Part shown: positions 55,098-64,000 of the stretch, in pieces | How the letters are laid out: the number at the start of each line of letters is the position of its first letter | Numbering within the stretch: position 1 is the stretch's first letter | DNA from: Alcaligenaceae bacterium CGII-47 | Lineage (GTDB): Bacteria > Pseudomonadota > Gammaproteobacteria > Burkholderiales > Burkholderiaceae_B | Reading direction: 5' to 3' | NCBI GenBank assembly: GCA_019166125.1 | Contig: JAHTBO010000003.1 | Coordinates: forward strand, 314,985 to 378,984 | Length of the DNA: 64,000 nucleotides | Notes under the pieces: model-generated | What the model was told of the DNA's origin: nothing | The model's input: only the letters and a program-made list of their open reading frames with translations | Database searches by the model: none | Position numbers and translations under genes: made by a program

Positions 55098-56657
55098 ATG
55101 CCACTAAACTTAGTATCGTTTCCACCTCAGGATAAGAGCCAGGCGCTTTATCTACAGATAGCCAATTGGATTGAGCAGAACATCACTGAGAATCGCTTAT
55201 TACCCGGCGATCAACTGCCGACCGTTCGGGTGCTGGCGCAATTCTTGGGCGTCAATCGCGGCTCCATTGCCTCTGCGTACAAGCATCTAAGCAACACAGG
55301 GGTGCTGCTGGCGCACGTAGGTAAGGGCACATTCGTAAATGCTGCTGCGGCGCGTAGCACAGAGACCGAGACAGGTTCATCAGGGCAGTTATTTTGGGAA
55401 CCCTTATTGGCAGAGGCAGCTACACGCATCGGGCTTGGCAAGCCGGCAATGGCGAATATTGGACGCGACACAATATGGGTGCCCGACAGAGGCGAAGCCT
55501 CTGAACCCGATACGCAAATTTCTATGGATATGCCGCTTGCCAATCATCATCTGGGCTATGCCCTGATAAGAAAAACACTGCGGGAAATTACTGACGAGCT
55601 ACCAGTCGACACGCTAGCCTACAACCACCCTCAGGGCATGCATAGTCTACGTGTGCAACTCACAGAGCTTGCCAGGCATCAGAACCTCCTTCTTTCCCCC
55701 CAGCAAATAATGATTTGCAACGGCGCACAGCAAGCCTTATCCCTACTGTCATCATTGTTGATTCGCCCAGGCGATACCGTAATAACTGAAGATCCCAGCT
55801 ATCCCGGGGCAACACGGGCATTTCGGATGGCGGGCGCCAAGATAATTGGCATACCGGTCGACGACGGTGGCATGAGGGTGGATGTACTTGATGGGATTCT
55901 GCGTAACCATCAACCCAAACTAATCTATACCGTGCCGAGCTTTCATGCGCCTACAGGCACGACACTCAATATAGAGCGCAGGCTACATCTCTACAGGCTC
56001 GCCCAAAAGCATCAGGTACCTATTCTTGAGGATGAGTATGTCAATTCCTTATATTATGGCGAGCCCCCTCCCGATCCCATTAAGTCACTGGATCGTAGTG
56101 GGTTAGTGGCCTATATCGGCACATTTTCCAAAACGCTGGGGGCCAGCATGCGACTTGGCTGGATTGCAGCACATCCCGACCTGATCGCCCGACTCGTCCA
56201 GGTAAAAGAGCTCCACGACATCCACTCGTCTATCTTTAGCCAGCTTATCGCTGAGCGGCTACTCCTCGAGGGGTCCTACCTAACGCACCTTGACGAGCTG
56301 CGGCAACACTATCGCCTTCTGTATCACACCTTACTTGGCAAACTCACGCACCACACAAAGCTTACGATCCAGAAAAATACCTACCACGGCGGCTTCTCTG
56401 TCTGGGTTGCGTTACCCAACGAGATCACCGCCAGCGATTGGCTCGTCTATGCACGGGCACGGGGCGTAACCTTTGACCTTGGCAAGCCGTATTTTCTTGG
56501 GGGAGGAAGCGATCAATACGCAAGGCTATGTTTCAGCCTGCTATCGATCAGTGATATCAATAATGCAGCTGACATCTTGCAAGAATCGCTCGTAGAGGCC
56601 CTCGCCAAACAGAGCCGGCACACGACCAGGCGTGATCGATTCCTACCCTTTTCTTGA
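55098..56657 (+). CDS. MocR-type transcription regulator (GntR HTH + class I aminotransferase fold)
   Basis: A 519-residue PLP-dependent regulator. N-terminal winged helix of the GntR family (PPQDKSQALYLQIANWIEQN, LLPGDQLPTVRVLAQFLGV, ALKHL-like AYKHLSNTGVL) is joined by a linker to an aminotransferase class I domain: NHPQGMHSLRVQL, GAQQALSLLSSL, PILEDEYVNSL, and the PLP lysine in GTFSKTLGASMRLGW. Such regulators respond to vitamin B6 or to amino compounds (PdxR, GabR, TauR). Divergent to livHMGF, it probably controls that cluster. The ATG at 55098 is used; TTG 55074 adds eight residues. Confidence 0.9.
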   Translation: MPLNLVSFPPQDKSQALYLQIANWIEQNITENRLLPGDQLPTVRVLAQFLGVNRGSIASAYKHLSNTGVLLAHVGKGTFVNAAAARSTETETGSSGQLFWEPLLAEAATRIGLGKPAMANIGRDTIWVPDRGEASEPDTQISMDMPLANHHLGYALIRKTLREITDELPVDTLAYNHPQGMHSLRVQLTELARHQNLLLSPQQIMICNGAQQALSLLSSLLIRPGDTVITEDPSYPGATRAFRMAGAKIIGIPVDDGGMRVDVLDGILRNHQPKLIYTVPSFHAPTGTTLNIERRLHLYRLAQKHQVPILEDEYVNSLYYGEPPPDPIKSLDRSGLVAYIGTFSKTLGASMRLGWIAAHPDLIARLVQVKELHDIHSSIFSQLIAERLLLEGSYLTHLDELRQHYRLLYHTLLGKLTHHTKLTIQKNTYHGGFSVWVALPNEITASDWLVYARARGVTFDLGKPYFLGGGSDQYARLCFSLLSISDINNAADILQESLVEALAKQSRHTTRRDRFLPFS

Positions 56658-56662
56658 CCCCC

Positions 56663-57499
56663 TCATACCACCCGCTGCGTCTGCACCCCCAAGCCATCAA
56701 TACGCAAGGTCACCACATCGCCTTTTTTTAGGTACTGCTGGGGCTTCATCCCCATCCCCACACCGGCGGGCGTACCGGTGATGACGACATCACCAGGCAG
56801 CAAGGTCATGAACTGGCTCAGGTACGACACAATTTTGGCTACCGAAAAGATCATATCGGCGGTGTTGCTATGCTGTCGAACCTGATCATTGACCTTGAGT
56901 TCCATCGCCAGATTTTGTGGGTCGGCCAACTCGTCAGTCGTCACCAACCAGGGACCAATAGGGCCAAAACTATCGAAACTCTTGCCTTTCGTCCATTGTC
57001 CATTGCGCTGGGTTTGCCAGTCACGCTCGGAGAGATCGTTGGCTAGGCAATAGCCGGCGACGTGTTGCAGGGCATCGTCTTCGCTAACCTGACGCGCCAG
57101 GGTACCGATCACCAGTCCTAACTCGACTTCCCAATCAGTCTGCACAGAGTCTTGGGGCAAAATAATATCATCGTTGGGCCCACTTAAGCAGGTGATGGCC
57201 TTAGAGAAGACAATAGGCTCTTTGGGGATATCAAGGCCCGCTTCTCTGGCGTGTTCGCGATAGTTCAGACCAATGGCCATGAACTGCCGCACGCCAGCTA
57301 CTGGCACACCCAGACGCACGCCAGGATCGATCAATGGCATCTTGTCCAAGTCAATGGCAGCCAGCGCTTGTAATCGTTCCGGGGCCAACCACTCAGGAGT
57401 CAGGTCGGGCACCAGGAGAGACAGATCCCGAATATTGCCTTTGGCATCGAGCGCGCCAAGCTTTTCAATCCCAGGCGCACCATAGCGAAGTAGCTTCAC
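56663..57499 (-). CDS. Fumarylacetoacetate-hydrolase family protein
   Basis: A 278-residue FAH-superfamily enzyme (ureidoglycolate lyase / acylpyruvase type), acting on C-C or C-N bonds of 2-oxoacids with a divalent metal. Landmarks: FMAIGLNYREHAREAG, EPIVFSKAITCLSGPNDDI, the metal ligands in DWEVELGLVIG, GYCLANDLSERDWQ and GDVVITGTPAGVGMG. It follows the aldehyde dehydrogenase gene by 89 bp on the same strand, so the two may form a small catabolic unit for a 2-oxo-acid. It is convergent with the MocR gene, 5 bp apart. Confidence 0.9.
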   Translation of the reverse strand: MKLLRYGAPGIEKLGALDAKGNIRDLSLLVPDLTPEWLAPERLQALAAIDLDKMPLIDPGVRLGVPVAGVRQFMAIGLNYREHAREAGLDIPKEPIVFSKAITCLSGPNDDIILPQDSVQTDWEVELGLVIGTLARQVSEDDALQHVAGYCLANDLSERDWQTQRNGQWTKGKSFDSFGPIGPWLVTTDELADPQNLAMELKVNDQVRQHSNTADMIFSVAKIVSYLSQFMTLLPGDVVITGTPAGVGMGMKPQQYLKKGDVVTLRIDGLGVQTQRVV

Positions 57500-57588
57500 G
57501 ATAATTCCTTATAGAACCCAAAAAAGTGCTAATCATGCATGATACATAGATAAACAAATGCACGCGGCGTTTAATCCACGCGCGAGGC

Positions 57589-59016
57589 TCATCGTTGAGT
57601 CACAAACTTCGTGACCAGATACCCGTCAAACGTTTCACTGCCCCCTTCGCTACCCACGCCGCTGTCCTTGACGCCGCCGAACGGCGTCTCGGGTAATGCG
57701 CTGCCAAAGTGGTTGATGTTCACCATGCCAGCCTCCAGCTCATTGGCTGCCCGATGGGCCGTCTGTAAGGTATTGGTGTACACATAGGCAGCCAGCCCAA
57801 AGGGCAGTGAGTTGGCACGCTGGAATGCATCATCGGGATCCGTGAATCGCGAGATCGGTGCGATTGGGCCGAAAGGCTCCTCGGTCATGAGCAGTGAATC
57901 ATCCGGGATATCACTAACCACCGTCGGTGCGTAGAAATTCCCAATACGATCCAGGCGCTCACCGCCCAACAGCACCCTGGCGCCACGCGTACGCGCGTCC
58001 TCAACAAAGCGCGCCATGGCGGACAGGCGGCGCTCATGTGCGAGCGGCCCCATCTCGGTATCCGGCGCCAGCCCATCACCCACCTTGATATCCTCAAGCT
58101 CTGCGACGAACGTCTTGAGGAAGCGGTCGTAAACATCATCCTGAACATAGAAGCGCGTGGGCGAAATACAGACCTGGCCCGCATTGCGTACCTTGAAGCG
58201 CGCCAATTGATGGGCGGCGCGCTCGATATCGGCGTCGTTGAACACCAATACAGGAGAGTGACCACCGAGCTCCATACTGATGCGCTTCATGTGTGCCCCA
58301 GCCAAGGCCGCAAGCTGTTTACCCACAGGCACCGAGCCCGTAAACGAGATCTTGCGCACAATCGGTGAACGGATCAGATGATCCGAGACCTCCGAGGGCA
58401 CGCCCCAGACGATATTCAGTACGCCCGGCGGCAGACCCGCCTCATGGAACCTACGCGCGATCGCCATGACTGCACTGGGCGCATCCTCTGGGCCCTTTAG
58501 AATAATGGTGCAGCCCGCACCAATCGCCGCGCAGACCTTGCGGATCGCCTGGTTATACGGAAAATTCCAAGGCGTGAATGCTGCACACACCCCCACCGGT
58601 TCGCGCAGCACCATCTGGCGGATTGCGGGATGACGCGAAGGAACGATCCGCCCATAGATGCGACGGCACTCCTCGGCATGCCAGTCGGCATGATCCGCGC
58701 AGGTGATGATCTCACTGGTGGACTCCGCAAGCGGCTTGCCCTGGTCGAGCGTGAGGTTACGCGCGATCGCCTCGGCATCGCGGCGCGAATAGGCAGCGAC
58801 CTTGCGCAGAATCTCTGAGCGCAGCATCGGTGAGCTGTGACGCCAGGTCTGGAATGCACGCTGTGCGGCTGCCAGCGCACGATCAATATCGGCACCGCTG
58901 GCGTGGGGTAGCTGTCCCAACACCTCTAGCGTTGCAGGATTAGTCACATCCTGGGTGACACGTCCGTCACCATCGAGGAACTCGCCATCGATGTACAGCG
59001 CGAGTTTTTCATACAT
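57589..59016 (-). CDS. NAD(P)-dependent aldehyde dehydrogenase (succinate-semialdehyde type)
   Basis: A 475-residue aldehyde dehydrogenase. Motifs: [40 protein letters not shown], the general base Glu in MELGGHSPV, the catalytic Cys in [16 protein letters not shown] and [10 protein letters not shown]. Closest in form to GabD-like succinate-semialdehyde dehydrogenases. The ATG at 59014-59016 has AGGAG 6 bp upstream; upstream in-frame codons are not used. The FAH-family gene follows in the same direction. Substrate by motif only. Confidence 0.92.
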   Translation of the reverse strand: MYEKLALYIDGEFLDGDGRVTQDVTNPATLEVLGQLPHASGADIDRALAAAQRAFQTWRHSSPMLRSEILRKVAAYSRRDAEAIARNLTLDQGKPLAESTSEIITCADHADWHAEECRRIYGRIVPSRHPAIRQMVLREPVGVCAAFTPWNFPYNQAIRKVCAAIGAGCTIILKGPEDAPSAVMAIARRFHEAGLPPGVLNIVWGVPSEVSDHLIRSPIVRKISFTGSVPVGKQLAALAGAHMKRISMELGGHSPVLVFNDADIERAAHQLARFKVRNAGQVCISPTRFYVQDDVYDRFLKTFVAELEDIKVGDGLAPDTEMGPLAHERRLSAMARFVEDARTRGARVLLGGERLDRIGNFYAPTVVSDIPDDSLLMTEEPFGPIAPISRFTDPDDAFQRANSLPFGLAAYVYTNTLQTAHRAANELEAGMVNINHFGSALPETPFGGVKDSGVGSEGGSETFDGYLVTKFVTQR

Positions 59017-59180
59017 TGTGTGCTCCTTCAGGGAATATACAGTTTGCTCGATGAAGATTATTCTATTTTTTCGTATTAGCAAAATTTGACGCCGCATATT
59101 GGCAACCGTCATTCTCTCTAAGGCAGTGGAGGGTGCCGCGCAGCGCCCAGGAGACGCTGTCTTTTACCTCTGTGGGATAA

Positions 59181-59759
59181 CTAAGCAGGAAGGACGCAGC
59201 CCAACTCCTCATAATAAGACCCCGTGGCAGCAGGCGTTGAGGCCACCAAAACGCAACGCCTCGGCACCCATACATGTGGCTGTGTCACGATAAGACGTGA
59301 CAGATCGCCCGGCCCCGCGTTGCGCAAAAGCGAGACATGCGGACGAAACCCCGCCTCGGGAGGCGTAAACCCCATCACAGTTAACCGTTCCCACAGCTCG
59401 CCGTACAAGGTGTCGAGCCAGCCTATACGTTGCTCGGACGGTCCAGCCCAGACGATGCGTGGTCCCTTGAATCGGCCAAAGCGGCTTAATTCAAGCGGGC
59501 CGGTCTGCATACGCCAAGTCGGCACCGCCTCGCGCAGGGCGGCGACCTGTGGCGCCGTTACACTGCCCAGGAAAGCCAGGGTCAGATGCAGGGTATCGGC
59601 GCGCATAATACGCCCACCGCACAAGGCCTGCGCCTGAAGTGCCCAGGAGGAGAGAATGTCTACCGTGCTTGGATCGGGCCACAGGCCGATAAACAGGCGA
59701 CGTGTTGCACCACTCGAATAAACTTGCGGCTTATTGGGGTGATTCCTTAGATCAGACAT
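59181..59759 (-). CDS. thpR: RNA 2',3'-cyclic phosphodiesterase ThpR (LigT family)
   Basis: A 192-residue 2H phosphoesterase. Both HxTx motifs are present: LHLTLAFLG and RPHVSLLRN (the second as HxSx). It opens 2',3'-cyclic phosphates in RNA or tRNA fragments. ATG at 59757-59759 is used; a TTG two codons earlier is unlikely. Stand-alone gene between the aldehyde dehydrogenase and the TRAP cluster, divergent from the latter with 63 bp between starts. Family is firm; role in the cell is not. Confidence 0.9.
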   Translation of the reverse strand: MSDLRNHPNKPQVYSSGATRRLFIGLWPDPSTVDILSSWALQAQALCGGRIMRADTLHLTLAFLGSVTAPQVAALREAVPTWRMQTGPLELSRFGRFKGPRIVWAGPSEQRIGWLDTLYGELWERLTVMGFTPPEAGFRPHVSLLRNAGPGDLSRLIVTQPHVWVPRRCVLVASTPAATGSYYEELGCVLPA

Positions 59760-59822
59760 GGACAAACCCTTGCTATGATCAGACTCTGTGTGTAGATTTT
59801 AGGGATCAAGGAGATCAATACG

Positions 59823-60776
59823 ATGCAAATTTCAAAATGGCTTGCCACCGCCACGATGGCTATTGCGGCAATTGCTGCCAGTCCGGCACAGTCCGCGCAG
59901 TTCGTCAATATCCTGACCGGTGGACAAAGCGGTGTGTACTACCCCTTGGGCGTGGCACTGTCGCAAATCTATACCAAATACATTCCTGATGCCAAATCTA
60001 CGGCACAGGTCACCAAGGCCTCCGCAGAAAATATGAATCTCCTGGAGGCAGGACGCGCCGAGTTGGCCTTTGCTCTGGCGGATACGGTCGCAGACGCCTA
60101 TGCAGGTAACACCGAGGCAGGCTTTAAGGCGCCCCTGACCAAGCTGCGCGGGCTCTCGGGCACGTACAACAATTACATACAGATCGTTGCCAATGCTGAT
60201 TCCGGCATTAAAACCTTAGCCGACCTCAAGGGTAAGCGCATCTCTGTGGGGGCTGCCCGTTCAGGCACCGAGCTAAATGCACGGGCGGTACTCAAGGCGG
60301 CAGGCCTGACTTATGACGATTTCGACAAGGTCGAGTATCTGCCCTTTGGCGAGTCAGTCGAGCTCATGAAAAACCGCCAGCTTGATGTGACGCTGCAGTC
60401 TGCCGGATTGGGCGTCTCATCCATCCGCGATCTGGCGACCTCGGTCAAGATCGTCGTTGTCGCCATTCCACCCGAGGTAGTTGCCAAGATCGGCAATGCC
60501 GCCTACCTCGATGCCACTATTCCGGCCAATACCTACGAGGGCCAGACAGCAGACATCCCCACCACCGCTGTGCCCAATTTCCTAATCACGCAATCAGACG
60601 TGTCTGACGAGCTTGCCTACCAAATGACCAAGGTTTTCTACGAGCACCTCGATACGCTCGCCTCGACCCACAATGCAGCCAAGACAATCAAACTCGACAA
60701 TGCACTTAAGGGCATGCCTGTGCCTCTGCACCCGGGCGCCGAGCGCTACTACAAGGAAGTCGGCTTGATTAAATAA
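59823..60776 (+). CDS. TAXI-family TRAP transporter solute-binding protein
   Basis: A 317-residue periplasmic binding protein of the TAXI type, with signal peptide cleaved near SPAQSAQF. The diagnostic start ILTGGQSGVYYPLGVALSQI, QVTKASAENMNLLEAGRAEL and DLKGKRISVGAARSGTEL are visible. AAGGAG is 9 bp upstream of the ATG. Ligands of TAXI proteins are often glutamate, 2-oxoacids or aromatic acids; here unknown. A hairpin follows the stop. Confidence 0.93.
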   Translation: MQISKWLATATMAIAAIAASPAQSAQFVNILTGGQSGVYYPLGVALSQIYTKYIPDAKSTAQVTKASAENMNLLEAGRAELAFALADTVADAYAGNTEAGFKAPLTKLRGLSGTYNNYIQIVANADSGIKTLADLKGKRISVGAARSGTELNARAVLKAAGLTYDDFDKVEYLPFGESVELMKNRQLDVTLQSAGLGVSSIRDLATSVKIVVVAIPPEVVAKIGNAAYLDATIPANTYEGQTADIPTTAVPNFLITQSDVSDELAYQMTKVFYEHLDTLASTHNAAKTIKLDNALKGMPVPLHPGAERYYKEVGLIK

Positions 60777-60810
60777 AGGCCTTCTCCTTTTTGCTTTTTG
60801 CTTTAGCCAT

Positions 60811-60846
60811 AAGGCGGTTCTTACCACAAGTCAGAGCCGCCTTTTT
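60811..60846 (+). terminator. Hairpin terminator/attenuator between TAXI binding protein and permease
   Basis: AAGGCGGTTCT and AGAGCCGCCTT form an 11-bp stem (one G-T pair) with loop TACCACAAGTC, followed by TTT. It lies 16 bp before the permease start, so it would lower permease relative to binding-protein expression by partial termination. Confidence 0.75.
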
Positions 60847-60861
60847 AAGGATCCCTGATTC

Positions 60862-62877
60862 ATGAGCTCGCACGAAACCGAAACTCCAGAATTGCCGACT
60901 GCGATCTTCTGGATCGCTGTTGCTTTTTCCTGCTTTCAGGTCTGGACTGCGGCATTCAGCCCGATTTCCAGCCAGATCGTACGTGCCATCCACGTGGGCT
61001 TTGTGCTGCTCATGATTTTTTCGCTTTATCCGGGGCCCTTTGGACGTCTAAGCAAGGGTTGGGGTTGGCTATTGGGTATCGTGGGTTTTTTGATAAGTTT
61101 TTACCACTGGATATTCGAAGCAGATTTGACGGCTCGGGCCGGGCAGATGACCGACGCGGACATGGTGGTGGGCATCATTACCATCGTACTGGTGTTCGAG
61201 GCCACACGCCGCATGATGGGTTGGGCACTACCCACTATCTGCGGCCTGTTTCTGGCGTATGGCCTGTTTGGCCAATACATGCCGGGTGAATTCATGCACC
61301 GGGGCTATGGTCTGGATCAGATCGTCGGCACGATGAGTTTTGGCGTTGAGGGCATCTACGGCACACCGACTTATGTGTCCTCGACCTACATTTACTTGTT
61401 CATTTTATTTGGCGCCTTTCTAGAGCAGGCAGGCATGATCACGCTATTTAGTGATTTTGCGATGGGCACAGTGGGCCACACGCGTGGTGGCCCAGCCAAG
61501 GTCTCGGTGATCAGTTCCGGACTGATGGGCACCATCAATGGTTCGGGCGTTGCCAACGTCGTTACTACGGGACAATTCACCATTCCCATGATGAAACGAT
61601 TTGGCTATTCGTCATCCTTCGCGGGCGGGGTCGAGGCCACGGCCAGCATGGGCGGACAAATCATGCCCCCCGTCATGGGCGCAGTGGCCTTCATCATGGC
61701 CGAGACGCTGAACGTTGCCTATATCGAAATCGTCAAGGCAGCGATTATCCCAGCGATGCTGTATTTTGGAACGGCTTTCTGGACAGTGCACCTGGAGGCA
61801 GGCAAACGCGGCCTGGTCGGCCTCCCAAAAGAAGAATGCCCAGACCCCTGGACGGCCGTGCGGGATCGCTGGTACCTGCTACTTCCCCTGATTGGTTTGG
61901 TGGCGCTATTATTTTCGGGCTATACACCCTTGTTCTCGGGCACCATCGGCCTGGGGCTGACGGTGATTCTAATCTTTGGTTCTGCCGTCATCAAAGGTGC
62001 GCCAAACGCGGCAATACGCTATTTGTTTTGGGTGCTGCTGGGTTTCGCCTGTGCCGGATTCCTCGAGTTCGGCGTCATGGCATTCTTTGTCATTATTGCG
62101 CTGCTGGCTGCGGGGCTGCTGGCACGCCACAATGGCATCGATACAATCAAGCTCGCCATCTCTTCACTGGCTGATGGCGCGCGCAACGCACTGCCCGTAG
62201 CGATCGCCTGTGCGCTTGTCGGGGTCATTATCGGCATCATCAATCTGACCGGCGTGGCGGCAGCATTTGGCGGCCAGGTGATTGCCATTGGCGAAAACAA
62301 TCTGTTCCTCGCCCTGTTTCTCACCATGATCACCTGCCTGGTGCTGGGCATGGGCATTCCCTCTATCCCGAATTACATCATCACAAGCTCACTGGCTGCA
62401 CCCATCCTGCTCAAGCTCGGTGTGCCGCTGATCGTCTCACACATGTTTGTCTTTTATTTCGGCATCATGTCAGACCTGACGCCACCTGTGGCGCTCGCCG
62501 CTTTTGCTGCCGCACCAATTGCCCGCGAGAGTGGGCTGAAAATCAGTATGCAGGCGTTGCGCGTGGCGGCTGCGGGATTTGTTGTGCCCTATATGGCAGT
62601 CTATTCGCCCGCATTGATGCTGCAAGGCGGGGACACCTTTGACGTTATTTACATCGTCTTCAAGGCAGTTCTGGCGGTTGGTCTCTGGGGGGTAGGCGTC
62701 ACGGGCTATCTATTCATGCCGATCAACTGGTTCCAGCGCATCGTCACGATCGGCGCTGCGATCCTATTAGTCACTGCTGCCCCCGTCACCGATGAGCTCG
62801 GGTTTTTAACCACAGCGCTCTTTCTCCTCTGGCATGGCTGGCGCACACGACAGGCGCGACAGCGCACGGCAGCATGA
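60862..62877 (+). CDS. TRAP transporter fused permease (DctQM-type)
   Basis: A 671-residue inner-membrane protein with the small four-helix (DctQ) part fused to the large (DctM) part, as is normal for TAXI systems. Landmarks: the large-subunit segments GMGIPSIPNYIITSSLAAPI, FYFGIMSDLTPPVALAAFAA and FAGGVEATASMGGQIMPPVMG. Uses the ion gradient to import the ligand delivered by the binding protein. Overlaps the DUF1850 gene (ATGA). Confidence 0.93.
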   Translation: MSSHETETPELPTAIFWIAVAFSCFQVWTAAFSPISSQIVRAIHVGFVLLMIFSLYPGPFGRLSKGWGWLLGIVGFLISFYHWIFEADLTARAGQMTDADMVVGIITIVLVFEATRRMMGWALPTICGLFLAYGLFGQYMPGEFMHRGYGLDQIVGTMSFGVEGIYGTPTYVSSTYIYLFILFGAFLEQAGMITLFSDFAMGTVGHTRGGPAKVSVISSGLMGTINGSGVANVVTTGQFTIPMMKRFGYSSSFAGGVEATASMGGQIMPPVMGAVAFIMAETLNVAYIEIVKAAIIPAMLYFGTAFWTVHLEAGKRGLVGLPKEECPDPWTAVRDRWYLLLPLIGLVALLFSGYTPLFSGTIGLGLTVILIFGSAVIKGAPNAAIRYLFWVLLGFACAGFLEFGVMAFFVIIALLAAGLLARHNGIDTIKLAISSLADGARNALPVAIACALVGVIIGIINLTGVAAAFGGQVIAIGENNLFLALFLTMITCLVLGMGIPSIPNYIITSSLAAPILLKLGVPLIVSHMFVFYFGIMSDLTPPVALAAFAAAPIARESGLKISMQALRVAAAGFVVPYMAVYSPALMLQGGDTFDVIYIVFKAVLAVGLWGVGVTGYLFMPINWFQRIVTIGAAILLVTAAPVTDELGFLTTALFLLWHGWRTRQARQRTAA

Positions 62878-63299
62878 GCGCCTTGGCGGCGCTAGGCGTT
62901 TGCCTCACGCTCGCAGCAGCACCTGAGGTGCCGCCGCGCTTCGTACCCGTCCAGGTATTTACCATCGCCTGGACACATTCAATCGAAAAAATACGCTGGG
63001 AAGAAGACTACACCGTTCGCGCCGATAAGCAGGGCACACCGGTACTCATCGCTGGCCACGCCCGAGTTCTAGGCTCGGGTGCAGGCATGGAACCACCGCC
63101 GGATGCCGTGTTACGCACCGATGGTTGGTATGAGTATCAACCCCACACGGCACCGCTACATATCCTGCGTATGGCACGCTCGGCGTATACGGCCGACTAC
63201 GACTGGTGCGTCAAGGGCCATTGCGAGCCTATGCGTGCGATCATGCCAACGGACGGTGGGTTCACCTTGATGCGTCCCTGCCGCCAGCCACCTGCCTGA
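62874..63299 (+). CDS. DUF1850 protein of the TAXI-TRAP operon
   Basis: A 141-residue protein with an N-terminal hydrophobic segment (LAALGVCLTLAAA). The pattern FTIAWTHSIEKIRWEEDYTV, LGSGAGMEPPPDA and the C-terminal DWCVKGHC match DUF1850, a family nearly always next to TAXI-TRAP genes. Likely periplasmic; the two Cys near the end may form a disulfide. Overlaps the permease stop by ATGA. Function unknown. Confidence 0.85.
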   Translation: MSALAALGVCLTLAAAPEVPPRFVPVQVFTIAWTHSIEKIRWEEDYTVRADKQGTPVLIAGHARVLGSGAGMEPPPDAVLRTDGWYEYQPHTAPLHILRMARSAYTADYDWCVKGHCEPMRAIMPTDGGFTLMRPCRQPPA

Positions 63300-63343
63300 T
63301 ACCCCTGCCTGGGAACTTTTTCGTTTCTCGTTCGTTAAAGACT

Positions 63344-63895
63344 ATGATGCGAACCTTTGCCGAACTCGACGATCAACAATGCGCTGCCCTCGCTCAGCAA
63401 GGGGATAAACATGCCTTCTCTGCACTCGTTACCCGCCACCAAGATGCGGTATACCGCTTTCTGGTTCGGCTGACACGCATGCCCGATACGGCTCAGGACC
63501 TGACACAGGACACGTTCTTGCGCGCCTATCAGGGCATGGCCGCGTGGCGACCCGATGCACAATGGAAAACGTGGGTATTCAGGATTGCACGCAACCTGAG
63601 CATTGACCTGTTGCGCCGCGGGCAATATGTTCATTTTGTTGAACTCACTGATGAGCACGATACCGCCAGTGCGCAGGCAGGCCCTGAAGCGAGGATGGAA
63701 ACCGTGCAACGCTACCACATGCTGGAAGCCGCACTCGCCAAGCTCGTCCCCGAGCACCGCGAGATACTGCTGTTACGGGAAATCGAAGACATGTCCTACG
63801 AAGAGATCGCGGCGATCCTGGATATCAATCCAGGTACGGTCAAATCACGCATCGCCCGCGCACGCGCCGCACTCCTCACCCACATCGACCGTTGA
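63344..63895 (+). CDS. ECF-type RNA polymerase sigma factor
   Basis: A 183-residue extracytoplasmic-function sigma factor. Region 2 begins with ALVTRHQDAVYRFLVRLTRM and contains DLTQDTFLRAYQGM; region 4 is LVPEHREILLLREIEDMSYE followed by EIAAILDINPGTVKSRIARAR. ATG at 63344 or 63347. It is followed after 14 bp by a probable anti-sigma gene, the standard pairing. It may belong to the RpoE-like/ECF group; stimulus not deducible. Confidence 0.92.
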   Translation: MMRTFAELDDQQCAALAQQGDKHAFSALVTRHQDAVYRFLVRLTRMPDTAQDLTQDTFLRAYQGMAAWRPDAQWKTWVFRIARNLSIDLLRRGQYVHFVELTDEHDTASAQAGPEARMETVQRYHMLEAALAKLVPEHREILLLREIEDMSYEEIAAILDINPGTVKSRIARARAALLTHIDR

Positions 63896-63909
63896 TAGGA
63901 GAACTGATT

Positions 63910-64000
63910 ATGCATACTCCCCAGCACGACCTGCTATCGGCCTATATTGATGATGCCTGCACGCCACAAGAGACCGAGCAGCTCAGCACCCATCTGCAAA
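63910..64000 (+). CDS. Probable anti-sigma factor, N-terminal fragment (cut by window edge)
   Basis: The first 30 codons, beginning MHTPQHDLLSAYIDDACTPQ, with AGGAG 9 bp upstream of the ATG. The DLLSAYIDDACTPQE form is like the start of zinc-finger anti-sigma factors (zf-HC2) that sequester ECF sigma factors. It follows the sigma gene by 14 bp. The gene runs past the right edge, so the His/Cys ligands cannot be checked. Confidence 0.65.
   Translation, partial: MHTPQHDLLSAYIDDACTPQETEQLSTHLQ

Noticed and set aside
1-64000. CRISPR arrays, rRNA genes, prophage or integron structures
   Set aside because: No regularly spaced repeats, no rRNA sequence and no integrase, phage or cassette genes were seen.

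Overview
The window reads as a chromosomal segment of a betaproteobacterium, most likely Burkholderiales/Alcaligenaceae (the group of Bordetella, Achromobacter, Alcaligenes and Castellaniella). Basis: gene orders I recognise from that group (birA-coaX; gltBD; mlaFEDAC-ABC-bolA-murA-hisG; hisIE-HIT-tatABC; petABC-sspA-sspB), the short HisZ-dependent HisG, a BirA without the N-terminal DNA-binding domain, and abundant TRAP/Liv-type importers. Genus cannot be fixed. Almost everything is single-copy chromosomal DNA; no rRNA, complete insertion sequence, prophage or CRISPR array is seen.

Layout. 1-1.5 kb: start of copper nitrite reductase nirK (runs off the left edge) preceded by nirV, with three NnrR/FNR-type boxes. 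1.5-6.2 kb: leftward chain dacC-dat-ybeD-lipB-crotonase linked by ATGA overlaps, plus an alpha/beta hydrolase. 6.3-9.0 kb: birA-coaX-small membrane peptide-galU. 9.0-10.2 kb: a NusG/RfaH paralogue and a decayed FkbM methyltransferase. 10.2-17.1 kb, leftward: NCS2 purine permease, pgi, and a two-gene beta-oxidation operon with a PsrA-like palindrome in front. 17.3-24.3 kb: a degenerate REP-type transposase-like gene, an inverted-repeat element, then gltBD. 24.35-24.8 kb: a gene-free GC-rich island of short hairpins.

24.8-37.4 kb, all rightward: mlaFEDAC (lipid asymmetry; no mlaB), an ABC-2 exporter pair, a BolA-like gene, murA, then hisG-D-B-H-A-F-I-E (no hisC). 37.5-46.1 kb: HIT protein, tatABC, a DegS/DegQ-like protease (reverse), Nif3-like protein, mscL (reverse), the bc1 complex petABC, sspA-sspB, and tRNA-Thr. 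TatABC would export the folded Rieske protein and possibly NirK, both of which carry twin-arginine signals here. 46.3-47.3 kb: two Hsp20 genes behind a sigma32-like promoter.

47.3-56.7 kb is the most accessory-like part: a leftward cluster livH-M-G-F, periplasmic binding protein, amidase and MFS transporter, divergent from a MocR-type regulator. It looks like uptake and hydrolysis of an amide-containing compound. The MFS gene is split by a frameshift exactly at a run of nine C, so it is either phase-variable, dead, or a homopolymer read error. 56.7-59.8 kb: FAH-family hydrolase, aldehyde dehydrogenase, RNA cyclic phosphodiesterase ThpR. 59.8-63.3 kb: a TAXI-TRAP transporter (binding protein, fused permease, DUF1850). 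63.3 kb to the end: an ECF sigma factor and the start of its probable anti-sigma factor.

No clearly unprecedented multi-gene system was found. The best leads are the catalytically degenerate RAYT-like gene with its adjacent inverted repeat, the poly-C MFS switch candidate, the nirV-nirK promoter architecture, and a crotonase lacking both catalytic glutamates.
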